A stretch of DNA of 64,000 nucleotides from Pycnococcus provasolii (lineage: Eukaryota > Chlorophyta > Pseudoscourfieldiophyceae > Pseudoscourfieldiales > Pycnococcaceae). The stretch spans positions 434,001 through 498,000 of the forward strand of contig OW568865.1 in NCBI GenBank assembly GCA_938743325.2, given 5' to 3'. Position numbers and translations under genes: made by a program. Each line of letters begins with the position of its first letter. Position 1 is the first letter of the stretch. Positions 36,547 through 45,963 of this stretch are shown in pieces. Under the pieces are notes generated by a model that saw only the letters and a program-made list of their open reading frames with translations, did not search any database and had not been told where the DNA came from.

Positions 36547-36570
36547 CTAACCCTAACCTTAACCCCTAAC
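36547..36570 (-). repeat. Degenerate CCCTAA/CCTTAA telomere-like block
   Basis: Three to four imperfect units (CTAACCCTAACCTTAACCCC in essence) about midway between the DNAAF10 and thioesterase start codons. Confidence 0.6.
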
Positions 36571-36847
36571 AGGATCTCACACGACAACGCACACTGAGGG
36601 AGAGGAGCCCACTCGCGACACCTACTCGCGAGGGAGTTCTTCTTCTTCTCCTCGGAGTTCTAGCTAGTAGCTACCCGGGTACTCATAAAGGTTTACCGTA
36701 GTGGAGTTGACGGCATGGCATGGAATGGCATGGAAGGCGTCAGGGAAGGCCGCGGCCCATCATTATTTATGGAAGGAAGGCATCGCAATTCATCTGAAAT
36801 ACATTACCCTAAGGTTAGTAGGAAGCGAGCTTAAAGAGCACAGGGGT

Positions 36848-36859
36848 AAACCCCGAAAG
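36848..36859 (+). promoter_or_regulatory. AAACCCCGAAAG element upstream of the thioesterase gene
   Basis: The same AACCCCGAAA core as at other promoters in this window, about 250 bp before the thioesterase ATG. Role inferred. Confidence 0.4.
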
Positions 36860-37109
36860 TCCCGAGTCCCCCGAAGGAAATCCCCCTTGGAACCAAAGTT
36901 CCCTTGGGCCTTGGAAGGAGAAAGAAGGCTGGAAGGAGGGCGGAGCGATCGATCTGTGCTGGAGGAGGACCCCCCCCCGGGGGTGAGTGAGGGGAGAACG
37001 CTTCTCCACCTTTGGTTTTGAGGGTCGGAAAGTTCTTCCCCCCTGTGGGCTGTGCGCGTTGTTCCAAACGATCACGAGCCATCCCCTTCCTACAGCTCAC
37101 AAGGGACCC

Positions 37110-38195
37110 ATGACGTGTGTACGAGGAGTTGGAGTTGCAGCTCGATATCAAAGACGTCCCACAGTGCCTAGAGGCAGTGGCAGTGGCAGAGGCCGAGGCA
37201 GTAGTAGTAGCAGCAGTGGGCGTTGCACAGTGGTAGCTCCTCACAGTGCTGCAGCGACTTCTTCGGATCAAACGAACAATGGCCAACTCATGTCCGAGAT
37301 GAAAGTCGAGACGTACGTAGGAACGGGACACCTCGTCGACGATGACAAGAGGTTCGAGGTCGAGTACTACATCAGGAGCTCCGAGTGCGGTGTCTCGCAG
37401 ACGATCGGGCCAGCATCCTTGGTGAGCCTGCTGCAGGAAGCGGCGACGGAGCACGCATTCTTGCTGTGGGGACGACCCGAGGGATCGTACCCCGTGGACC
37501 CGACGATGCGTGACGCCAACCTCACGTTCGTTCTCACGCGCCTGCGCCTCGTCGTCTCCCCGAACCCGCCGCGGTGGGGACAGCGCGTCGCCATCCGAAC
37601 GTGGTTCGACGCCGAGGGCAAGGCGGGTGCGCGCCGCGACTGGGAGGTTCTCGACGCCGAGACGGGCGAAGTTCTCGCCAGCGCGACGTCGACGTGGATT
37701 CTGCTCGACATGGTGAAGCGCCGCCTCGCGCGCGTGCCACAGGGAACGCGCGACTTTAACGCGCCGTACTTTTTCGACGACGTTGCCCGCGGTCGCGGTG
37801 GGGCTGCACGCAAGGTTCCAGACGCCAAGTCGGGTGCCGAGTGCGCAACGCGCACGGTGGAGGTTGCATGGAGTGATAATGATGCCAACGGGCACGTGAA
37901 CAATGCGCGCTTCGTTAGGTGGGCAGTTGACGCCATCCCGGAGTCTCCGTTTGGACAGGTGCTGTCTATGGTGGAGGTTGAGTTTGTCTCCGAGGCTATG
38001 TTTGGCGAGGCGCTCGAAGTTTGCTGCTACGAGGATGTGGTGAGCGACGGAGGGTGCAAGGATGGCGAGGCGAGCGACTTTGTGGGTGTTGGTGCGTCGA
38101 GGAGATGCCTGAGCGTGCTGAGGAAGCGTGGCCTTTCGCCGAAGAAAAATGGAAAGGAGGTGGCACGCGTTGCGACGGAGTGGCGAAGCGAGTGA
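37110..38195 (+). CDS. FAT: Plastid acyl-ACP thioesterase (FatA/FatB type)
   Basis: Releases free fatty acids from acyl-ACP in the plastid stroma, setting chain length for export. 361 aa from ATG at 37110. The first ~65 residues (TCVRGVGVAARYQRRPTVPR, then Ser/Gly/Arg) have the make-up of a plastid transit peptide. Two hot-dog domains follow: the N-terminal one with EVEYYIRSSECG, LLQEAATEHAFLLWG and FVLTRLRLVV, and the second with the catalytic block SDNDANGHVNNARFVRWAVD at about 255-274 (Asp/Asn/His of the N-x-HVNN signature). FatA and FatB cannot be told apart with certainty; algae usually have one ancestral type. The convergent neighbour is the acyl carrier protein gene, its direct substrate carrier, 333 bp away stop to stop. 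Confidence 0.9.
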   Translation: MTCVRGVGVAARYQRRPTVPRGSGSGRGRGSSSSSSGRCTVVAPHSAAATSSDQTNNGQLMSEMKVETYVGTGHLVDDDKRFEVEYYIRSSECGVSQTIGPASLVSLLQEAATEHAFLLWGRPEGSYPVDPTMRDANLTFVLTRLRLVVSPNPPRWGQRVAIRTWFDAEGKAGARRDWEVLDAETGEVLASATSTWILLDMVKRRLARVPQGTRDFNAPYFFDDVARGRGGAARKVPDAKSGAECATRTVEVAWSDNDANGHVNNARFVRWAVDAIPESPFGQVLSMVEVEFVSEAMFGEALEVCCYEDVVSDGGCKDGEASDFVGVGASRRCLSVLRKRGLSPKKNGKEVARVATEWRSE

Positions 38196-38528
38196 TTTGA
38201 GATTGCAAATTTGCGTCGAGTGGAGTGGAGTGGAGCATTTTTATACCTTTCGTGATATCTATATCTTGATTTTTTTCTCTCGAAACAGTAAAAAGAAACA
38301 AAAGAAAAACTGTCTCTCTATATACTGTGACTGTGTGTGTGTCCTGCATATGGTGGAATGTTTTCTTTTTTTTTTCGTTTTGCGTTCAGTTCTTTTACAC
38401 TCGCTTGTGCTCAAAAACCATCACACAAAGCACCAATCACGTTCGCCCCAAACTCTTTCAACACACCAACTCTTCTTTTTCAAAGCAGGGTTTCGGTAGC
38501 GCTTTCATAGGTTCGCTGCTGCTTCCGT
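38196..38528. other. Gap between convergent FAT and ACP genes
   Basis: AT-rich 3' flanks of both genes, with a GAGTG repeat at 38218-38232 and T-runs. I see nothing else in it. Confidence 0.6.
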
Positions 38529-38876
38529 TTACTTGGTCGCCACCTGGGTCTCGATGAGGTCCGCAGCCTCCTGCACGGTGCTGATGTTCTCAGCACCCTC
38601 CTCGTCGAGCGTGATGTCGAACTGCTCCTCCAGCGCCATCATGATCTCCACCGTGTCGAGGCTGTCCGCGCCGAGGTCGAGGAACTTGGCATCGCCCGTG
38701 ACCTTGTCGAGGTCCGTTCCGAGCTGCTCGGAGATGATCGAGCGCACCTTGTCGAGCGTCTCCGTGGAGGCGGCGTTGACGAACACCGGGCGGAAGGACG
38801 CCGCCGGGCGGACAGCGCGGGCCGCACGGCGCGGGGCGAGGGCACGGGCGTTGGACTTGAGCGTGAAGGACGGCAT
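38529..38876 (-). CDS. ACP: Plastid acyl carrier protein
   Basis: Carries growing acyl chains on a phosphopantetheine arm during plastid fatty-acid synthesis. 115 aa from ATG at 38876; the frame is open further upstream, but the start [20 protein letters not shown] begins a clear basic transit peptide of about 35 residues ending near VFVNAAS. The mature domain (~78 aa) has the four-helix ACP pattern with the modification site [14 protein letters not shown], Ser72 being the attachment serine, preceded by KFLDLG and followed by [19 protein letters not shown] (acidic helix II/III). The size is typical. It is convergent with the acyl-ACP thioesterase gene and divergent from exportin-7 across a 1.4-kb gap. 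Confidence 0.96.
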   Translation of the reverse strand: MPSFTLKSNARALAPRRAARAVRPAASFRPVFVNAASTETLDKVRSIISEQLGTDLDKVTGDAKFLDLGADSLDTVEIMMALEEQFDITLDEEGAENISTVQEAADLIETQVATK

Positions 38877-40264
38877 GGTAAATCGAAAATAAGGGCGTAG
38901 AGAAAGGAATGAGGAGATATGGAGAGAAGAGAAGAGGTGCGTTCGTTCAGATGAGGGGAGGTTTGTGCGGCTAGGAGGACAACTCCCGGGGGCGGGGGCC
39001 TCCTGATCGGTCGGTCGGGGCCTATCCACTTTCCACTGCCGGGTTGCTCGACAAGGGGGAGACGAAGAAAGTGAACGAAGTGAAAAGGTGTCCTATCTTT
39101 CCAATCTTTCCCCAGGAACACGGGGGGATACCGCTTTCTGTGCCTCCTCGTCGCTTTCTCGTTGTGCTCCTCTTGCGAAGAGCTTTCAAGTTGCAAGAGG
39201 TGTGCCCGCTGCTTAAGTTGCTTAAGTGCACATTCGTGAGGACCCGTCATGATGACCAGTCGTACGTGGCCTGGTGGGACGTGGGGGTTGCGGTGATGGT
39301 ATTGTTTGTTGGTCATTGTTGTGGGAAGACGTGGTGGGACGTGGGTGGACTTGCTTTGGCTCTTTGGGGTGATGTGTTGTCCTCCATCCTTCCTCCATTG
39401 CGCAAAGACATTTTGCCCAAAGGGCGTAGGAAAAAGGCGAAGAGGTTGAGAATATGACCACAAAGCATGACCAAAAGCGCCCTTTAGGCGCCCTTTAATA
39501 AGACGAGAGGTGACGAGTAAATGATCAAGAGTGGTACCCCCTCCCTGTTGAGAAAGCAGTGTGATACTTGATCCAAGAGAAAGCAAAGGAAAAGGCATGC
39601 AGCTGACTGGACAAGACACCGGCGAAGACGAGCATAAGCCATAAAGGGAGGGGATCGTAACCCCGATCTTCTAAGGTAAACGAAATGGAACTGGAACTCG
39701 GCAAAAACCTAAAAGAAAAAAAAGCCTTCCTAATCCCGCCCCGTCGGCGGCGAGTGGTTCTTGACCTGTTCTCCCCTGATTAGGTGAAGGCCAGGCCGCC
39801 TGCTTCATTTTAGCGCTTGGAACCCTCCCTGTTTTTTTTCTCGCGCAAGCCATTCCCATTCCCGTTTCCATTCCCCCTCCCTTTACCCAGTTTCATTTGT
39901 GTCTCGGCGTTGGTCGTCTCTGCCGTCTCTTGCTCATTCTGCTCCTGCTTTCGTCCTTTTCTTTTGTTCGTTTTTGCCTGATCAGTCTTGCTCACTCCTT
40001 TGATTGCCTTTGCAGCTCTGTCGGGTTGCATTTGCAGGTGGTGGTTGCAGCCGGGAAAGGGTACGCCTTGCGTGAGAAGAAAAGTGGTGGTGCAGTTTCA
40101 TTTTTTGGGGTGGGGGGTTTCCACTTCGTAAGCAAGCAAGCAAGCAAGCAAACGCTTGATACCTACGCTCGCTCAGCAGCACGTCTCAAGAGTCTCATAG
40201 CATACCCTCATACCACTACCACCACTCATTCACACCATCATTATCGCAATCATATTATAACCAA
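38877..40264. other. Long divergent gap, ACP / exportin-7
   Basis: 1.39 kb without a supportable gene. Open frames here are shadows or lack start and similarity. Notable small items: a direct repeat GCGCCCTTTA at 39476-39495, an AACCCCGAT element at 39659-39667, and AGCA repeats at 40132-40150. Confidence 0.5.
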
Positions 40265-43200
40265 ATGGCGCTCACAAAAGAACAGCTCCCGCAGCTCGAG
40301 CGGATGTGCGAAGCACTCTACACGTCGTCAAACGCCGACGAACGAAAGCAGGCTGAGCACATGCTGAAGGTGTTCAGCACAAACCCAGAGTACGCAACGC
40401 AGTGCCAAATGATCCTGCAAAACTCTACTTCGCCGTACGCGCAGCTGCTCGCTTCCAGCTCACTCGTGCGACTCGTCACCGACCACTTCCTACCCGCCAA
40501 CGTCAAGACGGACATTCGAGGATACGTCACCAACTATCTCGCAAGTCACGGAGCTTCCCTGATGCCGTTCGTCGTCACCAGCCTCGTGCAGCTGCTGTGC
40601 CGCGTCGTCAAACTCGGGTGGTTCGAGAACGAGGGACACCGCGAGTGTCCGCAGGATGTGCGAAAGTTCCTCGAGCAGGAGTCGCCCGTTCACGTCTACC
40701 TGGGACTGCGCATACTGTGCCAGCTCGTCGCGGAGATGAACACGCCTTGTCCTGGACGTAGCCTAACACAGCACCGCAAAACGGCCGTGAGCTTCCGTGA
40801 TACGGCACTTTGCGACATCTTCACGTGGGCCATCTCGTGCCTAGCCTCCGTGACGGGTGCGGCGCTGCCGAGTGCCATCGCCAGCGCGAATGCCAGCGCA
40901 AGCGAAAACGGTGGCACCGGCGGTCGTCCAAGCACGCCTCCGGGCGGCGTGTCGCCACCATCGCCCGCGGGAAACGCCGCGCACGCGCCTCGTCCGAATC
41001 AGCCACCCCTGAGGCCGCAGGCGAGGTCGCAGGATGAGAAGGAGAAGATGCTCGACCAGACGCTCAACCTCGCTCTCAAGTGCCTGTCGTACGACTTTGT
41101 CGGAACCTGCTTGGACGAGAGCTCCGAGGATCTCGGCACAATACAGGTGCCAACGTCGTGGAGGCCGTACTTGGAAGATCCTCAGACGATGGTGCTTTTC
41201 ATCGACACGTACGCCGCAACGCAGCCCCCTCTCAGCAACTGCGCACTCGAGTGCCTCGTGCGCATCGCATCCGTCAGACGGTCTCTCTTCAGCGGCGAGG
41301 CGGAGCGAACGAAGTTTCTCAGCCGGCTGCTCATGGGAACGAGGGATATCCTTCGCAACCAGACGGGGCTGGCGGAGCACGAAAATTACCACGAGTTCTG
41401 CCGACTGCTTGGGCGTCTCAAGACAAATTACCAGCTCAGCGAGCTCGTGGGACTGGACTCGTACGCCGAGTGGATCTCGCGTGTTCACGAGTTCACCATC
41501 TCCAGTCTCGTGGGGTGGAGGTGGGCGCAGGGTTCCATCTTCTATCTGCTCGGCCTGTGGAGCAGGCTTGTGTCGTCCGCGCCGTACCTGAAGTCGACGT
41601 CGCCGAGCTTGCTCGAAAACTACGTTCCTCTCATCTACCAGGCGTACGTCACGAGCCGCGTCGAGTCGGTACAGGCTGTGTACGACGGAAGCGTGGGCGA
41701 GGACGAGGACCTGCTCGAGATTGAGGACAGCCTCAGCGACCAGATGGAGGCACTTCCCTACCTGTGCAGGTTCAAGTACGAGCAGAGCGCAGAGTTCCTG
41801 TGCAGCATGATGGATCCCACGATGGCGGAGTACTTCAACGCCGTCGAGAGCCTCAAAAAGACGATGGAGGCGTCTGCATCAGGCATCAGCACGCCGCCTG
41901 CTGGCCTGCTCGACGCGAACGCCCTCAAGGCGATCGACCTGCTCGAGGGCAGGCTGACGTGGTTCGTTCACATCATCTCAGCCGTCGTTCGAGGTCGGCT
42001 TTCATCCGGCGGGTCGAGCGCCACCGCGGAAATGCAGGAGACGGTGGATGGCGACCTGAGCGCGCGATGCTTTCGCATCCTCAACCTCGTCGACTCCACG
42101 ACGCCCGACCACGGCGAAGCCGCGGCGGCGGCGGCGGCAGCCGCAGCCATCGGGTCGCCGCAGGCGGCATCTGCCGCCGCCACGGCGAGCGCCGCAGCCG
42201 CCGCGGCGGAGAGAGCGGCGTCTGGGCCGTACTCACGCGTGTACAACAAGTCTCGGCAGCGCCTCGAGCTGGCGCTGCTGAGCTTTTTCCAGAGCTTCCG
42301 CAAGGTTTACATTGGCGAGTCGGCAATGCACAGCAGCCGAGTCTACATGCGCCTCAACGAGCGCCTCGGCTTGCACGACCACCTCGTCGTTCTCGGCGTT
42401 ATGGTTCGCAAGGTTTACTTCAATCTGCGCGTCTACCGCACGCACGCCGAGATCATCGACCAGACGCTCAAGCTGTTCCAGGATCTCGCCAGCGGGTACA
42501 TGTCGGGAAAACAGCTTCACCGCCTCGACGCCGTGCACTACGTGCTTTGCAGCCACACGGAGTCGAGCTTCCCATTCCTGCGAGAGAGGGGTAACCTGCG
42601 CTCGCGCACCACCTTCTACCACACGCTCGGACGGCTGCTGTTCATGGACGACGCCACGAGCAGATTTCGCGCCTTTGTGCTACCGATCCACAACACGCTG
42701 TGCGAGCTCGCGTCCGTGCCCGACGTGACGCTGCGTGACACGACGGAGTGCCGTCGACGAATGATTGGACTGAGCCGTGACCTGCGAGGGCTCGCGCAGG
42801 CGACCAGCAGCCGCAAGACGTACACAATGGTGTACGAGTGGCTGTACCCAAAGCACACGCAGCTCTTCCTGCGTGCGCTTTCCATCTGGACCGCCGACAC
42901 GGATTTGGCGCATCCCATCTTAAAGCTGTTTAACGAGCTCGCCCTGAACAAGACGCAGCGCATCACGTTCGACGCGTCGAGTCCCGGAGGCATCCTCCTG
43001 TTCCGCGAAATTTCCAAGGTGGTTTGCCTGTACGGCGAGTACGTGTGCCAGGAGGCTGTTGTGAATGCCGCGGCGCAGGCTGCGTCGGCTCAGGCGAATG
43101 CCGGCGCGGACATTCCGCCGGCGCCGGGCACGCCCGAGCCGGGGGGCGGTCCGTCGGGCGGCGGCGGGTCGTCGCGTGGCGATGTGTACACGCTCCGGTA

Positions 43201-44083
43201 CAAGGGAATCTGGATTAGCTTAATGATGCTCACGCGCTGCCTCGGCGGTGGGTACGTGAACTTCGGCGTGTTCGACCTGTACGGCGACCCTAGCCTGAAC
43301 GACGCGGTTCGGTGGGCGCTGCGTATGTGCCTGTCAATCCCCGTGGGCGATCTGCACGGCTACAAGAAGTTGAGCCGCGCTCACTACAGCCTGCTCGAGC
43401 AGCTGTGCCACTCGCATCCGTCGAGCATCATCAACACCGACGTCGAAACGTTCTCGCATCTCTTCCGTAGCCTGGAAATGGGATTGCGAAGCCTTGAGGT
43501 TTCCATATCGAGCCAGTGCGCGAGTGCTCTCGACAGTCTCGCAGCATTCTGCTTCAACGCGAACAGCTCGATGGTGCAGAGCCAGCAGGCTGCCGCGGCT
43601 GCGGCGCAACAGGCGGCGGCAATCGCACAGGCGAATGCGGGCAGCGCTGAGGCTGCCGCCGCCGCTGCCGCCGCCGCCGCTGCGGCGGCCAATGGAAGCC
43701 TTGGCATTGGCATGCCGTCGGCGCGCGATGCCGAGGCGGCACAGCTCATGGCAAAGCACCTTCGCATGAATCCTCAGCTCGTGCACGACGCGCTCAAGGC
43801 TCTGTACGAGATTGTGCTCTTCGAGGAGTGCTCGAACCAGTGGTCTCTCAGCCGTCCAATGCTGAGCCTAGCTCTTTTGGACGTCGAGGCTTTCGAGCGC
43901 GTTCAGCACGAGCTCGTGAGCCAGGGACAGGGAACGGCGAACAATCCCGAGCGTGCTCAGAGACTTCGCACGTGCTTTACGCGACTGATGCACGACGTTT
44001 CCCCCAGCCTTGAGCCGAAGAATCGCGATCGATTTACGCAGAACCTCACGGTGGTAAGGCTCGACTTCCAGAGCCGCACATAA
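40265..44083 (+). CDS. XPO7: Exportin-7 (RanBP16 family) nuclear transport receptor
   Basis: A karyopherin-beta family receptor that moves proteins through nuclear pores with RanGTP. 1272 aa from ATG at 40265, against about 1090 in animals. The N-terminus aligns with XPO7: LPQLERMCEALYTSSNADER, then QMILQNSTSPYAQLLASSSLVRLV, IRGYVTNYLA and RVVKLGWFENEG. Later blocks WISRVHEFTISSLVGWRWAQ and FLCSMMDPTMAEY-like stretches continue the family pattern to the end. Extra length comes from low-complexity Ala/Gly/Pro insertions at about 195-260, 615-665, 925-975 and 1100-1145, coded by GCN repeats. The frame is continuous with no sign of introns. TGTAA lies about 15 bp after the stop. Confidence 0.93.
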   Translation: MALTKEQLPQLERMCEALYTSSNADERKQAEHMLKVFSTNPEYATQCQMILQNSTSPYAQLLASSSLVRLVTDHFLPANVKTDIRGYVTNYLASHGASLMPFVVTSLVQLLCRVVKLGWFENEGHRECPQDVRKFLEQESPVHVYLGLRILCQLVAEMNTPCPGRSLTQHRKTAVSFRDTALCDIFTWAISCLASVTGAALPSAIASANASASENGGTGGRPSTPPGGVSPPSPAGNAAHAPRPNQPPLRPQARSQDEKEKMLDQTLNLALKCLSYDFVGTCLDESSEDLGTIQVPTSWRPYLEDPQTMVLFIDTYAATQPPLSNCALECLVRIASVRRSLFSGEAERTKFLSRLLMGTRDILRNQTGLAEHENYHEFCRLLGRLKTNYQLSELVGLDSYAEWISRVHEFTISSLVGWRWAQGSIFYLLGLWSRLVSSAPYLKSTSPSLLENYVPLIYQAYVTSRVESVQAVYDGSVGEDEDLLEIEDSLSDQMEALPYLCRFKYEQSAEFLCSMMDPTMAEYFNAVESLKKTMEASASGISTPPAGLLDANALKAIDLLEGRLTWFVHIISAVVRGRLSSGGSSATAEMQETVDGDLSARCFRILNLVDSTTPDHGEAAAAAAAAAAIGSPQAASAAATASAAAAAAERAASGPYSRVYNKSRQRLELALLSFFQSFRKVYIGESAMHSSRVYMRLNERLGLHDHLVVLGVMVRKVYFNLRVYRTHAEIIDQTLKLFQDLASGYMSGKQLHRLDAVHYVLCSHTESSFPFLRERGNLRSRTTFYHTLGRLLFMDDATSRFRAFVLPIHNTLCELASVPDVTLRDTTECRRRMIGLSRDLRGLAQATSSRKTYTMVYEWLYPKHTQLFLRALSIWTADTDLAHPILKLFNELALNKTQRITFDASSPGGILLFREISKVVCLYGEYVCQEAVVNAAAQAASAQANAGADIPPAPGTPEPGGGPSGGGGSSRGDVYTLRYKGIWISLMMLTRCLGGGYVNFGVFDLYGDPSLNDAVRWALRMCLSIPVGDLHGYKKLSRAHYSLLEQLCHSHPSSIINTDVETFSHLFRSLEMGLRSLEVSISSQCASALDSLAAFCFNANSSMVQSQQAAAAAAQQAAAIAQANAGSAEAAAAAAAAAAAAANGSLGIGMPSARDAEAAQLMAKHLRMNPQLVHDALKALYEIVLFEECSNQWSLSRPMLSLALLDVEAFERVQHELVSQGQGTANNPERAQRLRTCFTRLMHDVSPSLEPKNRDRFTQNLTVVRLDFQSRT

Positions 44084-44245
44084 GAAGAAACCAACAATCT
44101 GTAATGGAATGTACTTTACTTTGTTGCTACAGTACGGTGTTCGTCACCCACTCGTTCTATCGTTCATACCATTCACGTTCACCATTGAGCCCAATTATTC
44201 ATCAGCCATTGGCGCCATCCACCAAATCGCGAGTACTACCAACCT

Positions 44246-44275
44246 AAACCCCAACCTTTCAGGCAGTTGGGGTTT
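44246..44275. promoter_or_regulatory. Perfect 10-bp inverted repeat upstream of the small Asf1-like-fold gene
   Basis: AAACCCCAAC (44246-44255) pairs with GTTGGGGTTT (44266-44275) around a 10-base loop, about 70 bp before the ATG at 44343. It could be a promoter palindrome or a 5'UTR hairpin. Its geometry resembles the 30436 hairpin. Confidence 0.5.
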
Positions 44276-44342
44276 TGTGTGAAAAGATTTTCACCGTGGC
44301 CCACCATTTTCGTTCGAAGAAGTGCGATCTGCTTGCAGTACA

Positions 44343-44756
44343 ATGGCGTCAGCCCCCACGGTGACGGTCCAAAGCCTGTCGATCAGCCCGAACGACTGTG
44401 CCCTATCGGACCCTTTGACGCTCGCGATGTCCTTCTCGCTCGACGCCGCGTGCCCGTCGTCGTCCTGGGAGATCACCTACCTCGTCGACATGACGGGTAA
44501 CCGGCATATCATCCACCTCGGCAACACCGCCACCGAGGACTACGCGCCTGGCACGCACTCGTTCGAGTTCACGTCGCCGCCGATGGACCTCTCGGGCGTG
44601 AAGAAGTCGTGGCTGAACAACGCGGGACTGCTGTGTCTCACGCTGAAGTCGTCATCCGGCGAGGATATCATGCAAGTTTCGTGCGTGACGATGGTACGCA
44701 AGGCGAGCGATGGCACATTTATTCGAAACGTCATGTCGCCGCTGGAAGAAGACTAA
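44343..44756 (+). CDS. Small beta-sandwich protein with Asf1-like pattern
   Basis: 137 aa from ATG at 44343 (the longer frame starts with GTG). The sequence is compact, without low complexity: SSWEITYLVDMTGNRHIIHLG, then EDYAPGTHSFEFTSPP, NNAGLLCLTLKSSSGEDIM and VSCVTMVR, closing with FIRNVMSPLEED. The spacing of WEI.Y, PG.H.F.F, G(L/V)...L and V....V strands resembles the immunoglobulin-like Asf1 histone chaperone fold, but key Asf1 residues are not obvious, so I do not call it ASF1. It may be a conserved eukaryotic small protein that I cannot name. It follows XPO7 on the same strand by 259 bp and converges on the Aha1-domain gene with a 51-bp gap. Confidence 0.65.
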   Translation: MASAPTVTVQSLSISPNDCALSDPLTLAMSFSLDAACPSSSWEITYLVDMTGNRHIIHLGNTATEDYAPGTHSFEFTSPPMDLSGVKKSWLNNAGLLCLTLKSSSGEDIMQVSCVTMVRKASDGTFIRNVMSPLEED

Positions 44757-44807
44757 GCGCTTTGGTGCCGTTGTTATATTTATTACCGAAATTCATATTC
44801 TTTTACA

Positions 44808-45680
44808 CTAGTCGTCGTCAGAGTCGTCGAGGCTTTCGACCCTTGTCGTGTGCGCATAATTCGTGTGTGTGTGCTTAGCCGCCGTTTGCGTCTCACCAGC
44901 TCGCTCGCGCTGTTTTTTCGCCACCTCGGCGAGTGCAGAGGTTCCGTCTGGACCCTGTTCGTATTTCTGGAACTGGCCAACTTGCACGTTCGCCTCTGGC
45001 CGCCACTCGCTCGTCTCACGATCACCCGACATTGCCTTGCCTTTTTGGCGTAGCTCTGACACGAATTTGGCGGAGCGCTTCATGGCACTGCTGATGACAA
45101 GCTTCTTGAGCTTGGAGGCAAAGGGCATCGACGCCGTTCTCTGTGCGAATTCCACGTCAGCCGTCGGTTCGTCGTCGTCGACCGTCAGCTCTAGCTTGAG
45201 GATTCCGTCGCACGGCCACCCACCTGGCTGAAGCGCGCCTCCAAACCTGAGTGTTAAGTTCATGTCGTATCCTGTGACTAGCTTTCCTTTTCTGATGTGG
45301 TTCCACGCTTCACCGCGCACGTCGATCTGCGACCACGAGATGGACGCGAGGCGTAGCTCCGCCCCTTCGTGCTGAATTTCGTACGACCCAGATTCGTCCG
45401 TGTAGTCGTTGAAGAGCTGCTTGAGTCTACTGACTGCCCACTTATCTTGTTTTTGTTCCTCGAAGTGCCACGAGCTGTGGTTCCACGACGACCCTGCTAC
45501 AGCCGCATTTTCCTTAGAAAGGGCGATGCGAGAACCGTCAACAATGACTGCTTCATCATGTTTTTTCTTCGAGGAAGAGGAAGGTTGAGAACCAGGAGCT
45601 TTGACCTTACCACCACCACCGTCGTCGTCGTCGTCATCACTCGAGTCCAGGTTGTCCCACTTGCTGTAGTCGATCGGCAT
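44808..45680 (-). CDS. Hsp90 co-chaperone-like protein with Aha1 N-terminal domain
   Basis: 290 aa from ATG at 45680. The frame is open upstream to another ATG at 45917, but that stretch crosses TTAGGG-like DNA and has no similarity. It begins MPIDYSKWDNLDSSDDDDDD, like the start of Cdc37 (DYS.WD.IE.SDDE). Residues about 66-185 match the Aha1 N-terminal domain that activates the Hsp90 ATPase: SSWHFEEQKQDKWAVSRLKQ, then RKGKLVTGYDMNLTLRF and GILKLELTVDDDE. The C-terminal activator (AHSA1/START-like) domain is missing; instead there is a basic helix and an acidic end (ESLDDSDDD). It most likely binds Hsp90, but as a single-domain, Hch1-like type. The neighbour P4H gene is upstream in the same orientation. 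Confidence 0.75.
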   Translation of the reverse strand: MPIDYSKWDNLDSSDDDDDDGGGGKVKAPGSQPSSSSKKKHDEAVIVDGSRIALSKENAAVAGSSWNHSSWHFEEQKQDKWAVSRLKQLFNDYTDESGSYEIQHEGAELRLASISWSQIDVRGEAWNHIRKGKLVTGYDMNLTLRFGGALQPGGWPCDGILKLELTVDDDEPTADVEFAQRTASMPFASKLKKLVISSAMKRSAKFVSELRQKGKAMSGDRETSEWRPEANVQVGQFQKYEQGPDGTSALAEVAKKQRERAGETQTAAKHTHTNYAHTTRVESLDDSDDD

Positions 45681-45762
45681 ATTCACTCGAACGTGAATGA
45701 GAATGAGTGCGGATTCGAGAACGCGAACACCATCCGGAAGAACGAACGAACAGAGGTCCCCA

Positions 45763-45797
45763 GGGGTTAGGGTTTCTAACGATCCAACTAGGGTTAG
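45763..45797 (+). repeat. Short TTAGGG-like sequence upstream of the Aha1-domain gene
   Basis: GGGGTTAGGGTTTCTAAC, then CTAGGGTTAGC; two degenerate units about 85-115 bp upstream of the ATG. Weak. Confidence 0.45.
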
Positions 45798-45963
45798 CGT
45801 CGAAGTTCTTGTTGCGGACATGCTGGCACCAGCCTGAGAGGACGTCGCGTTTTGTACGCGGGAATGTTCCAAGACATGGAAACTTCGCCCGGCGATCCGA
45901 GCAAGACTAAATGACATCTTGAAAAAAAAAAGAAACTTTGTACAAATCTTTAGTAACAAGAAT

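Larger units (their letters stand above)
36026..37109. other. Divergent intergenic region, DNAAF10 / acyl-ACP thioesterase
   Basis: No gene was found. It has short inverted GGCCGGCC-rich sequence at 36250, a degenerate CCCTAA block at 36547-36570 and an AAACCCCGAAAG element at 36848-36859. An open frame continues into the thioesterase from a GTG but lacks family similarity. Confidence 0.55.

Noticed and set aside
38639-39619. 326-codon minus-strand frame over the ACP gene and its upstream gap
   Set aside because: It reads the ACP coding sequence in the wrong frame and has no recognisable domain.
45681-45959. Longer form of the Aha1-domain protein starting at 45917
   Set aside because: The added part crosses TTAGGG-like DNA, and the Cdc37-like motif normally starts the protein.
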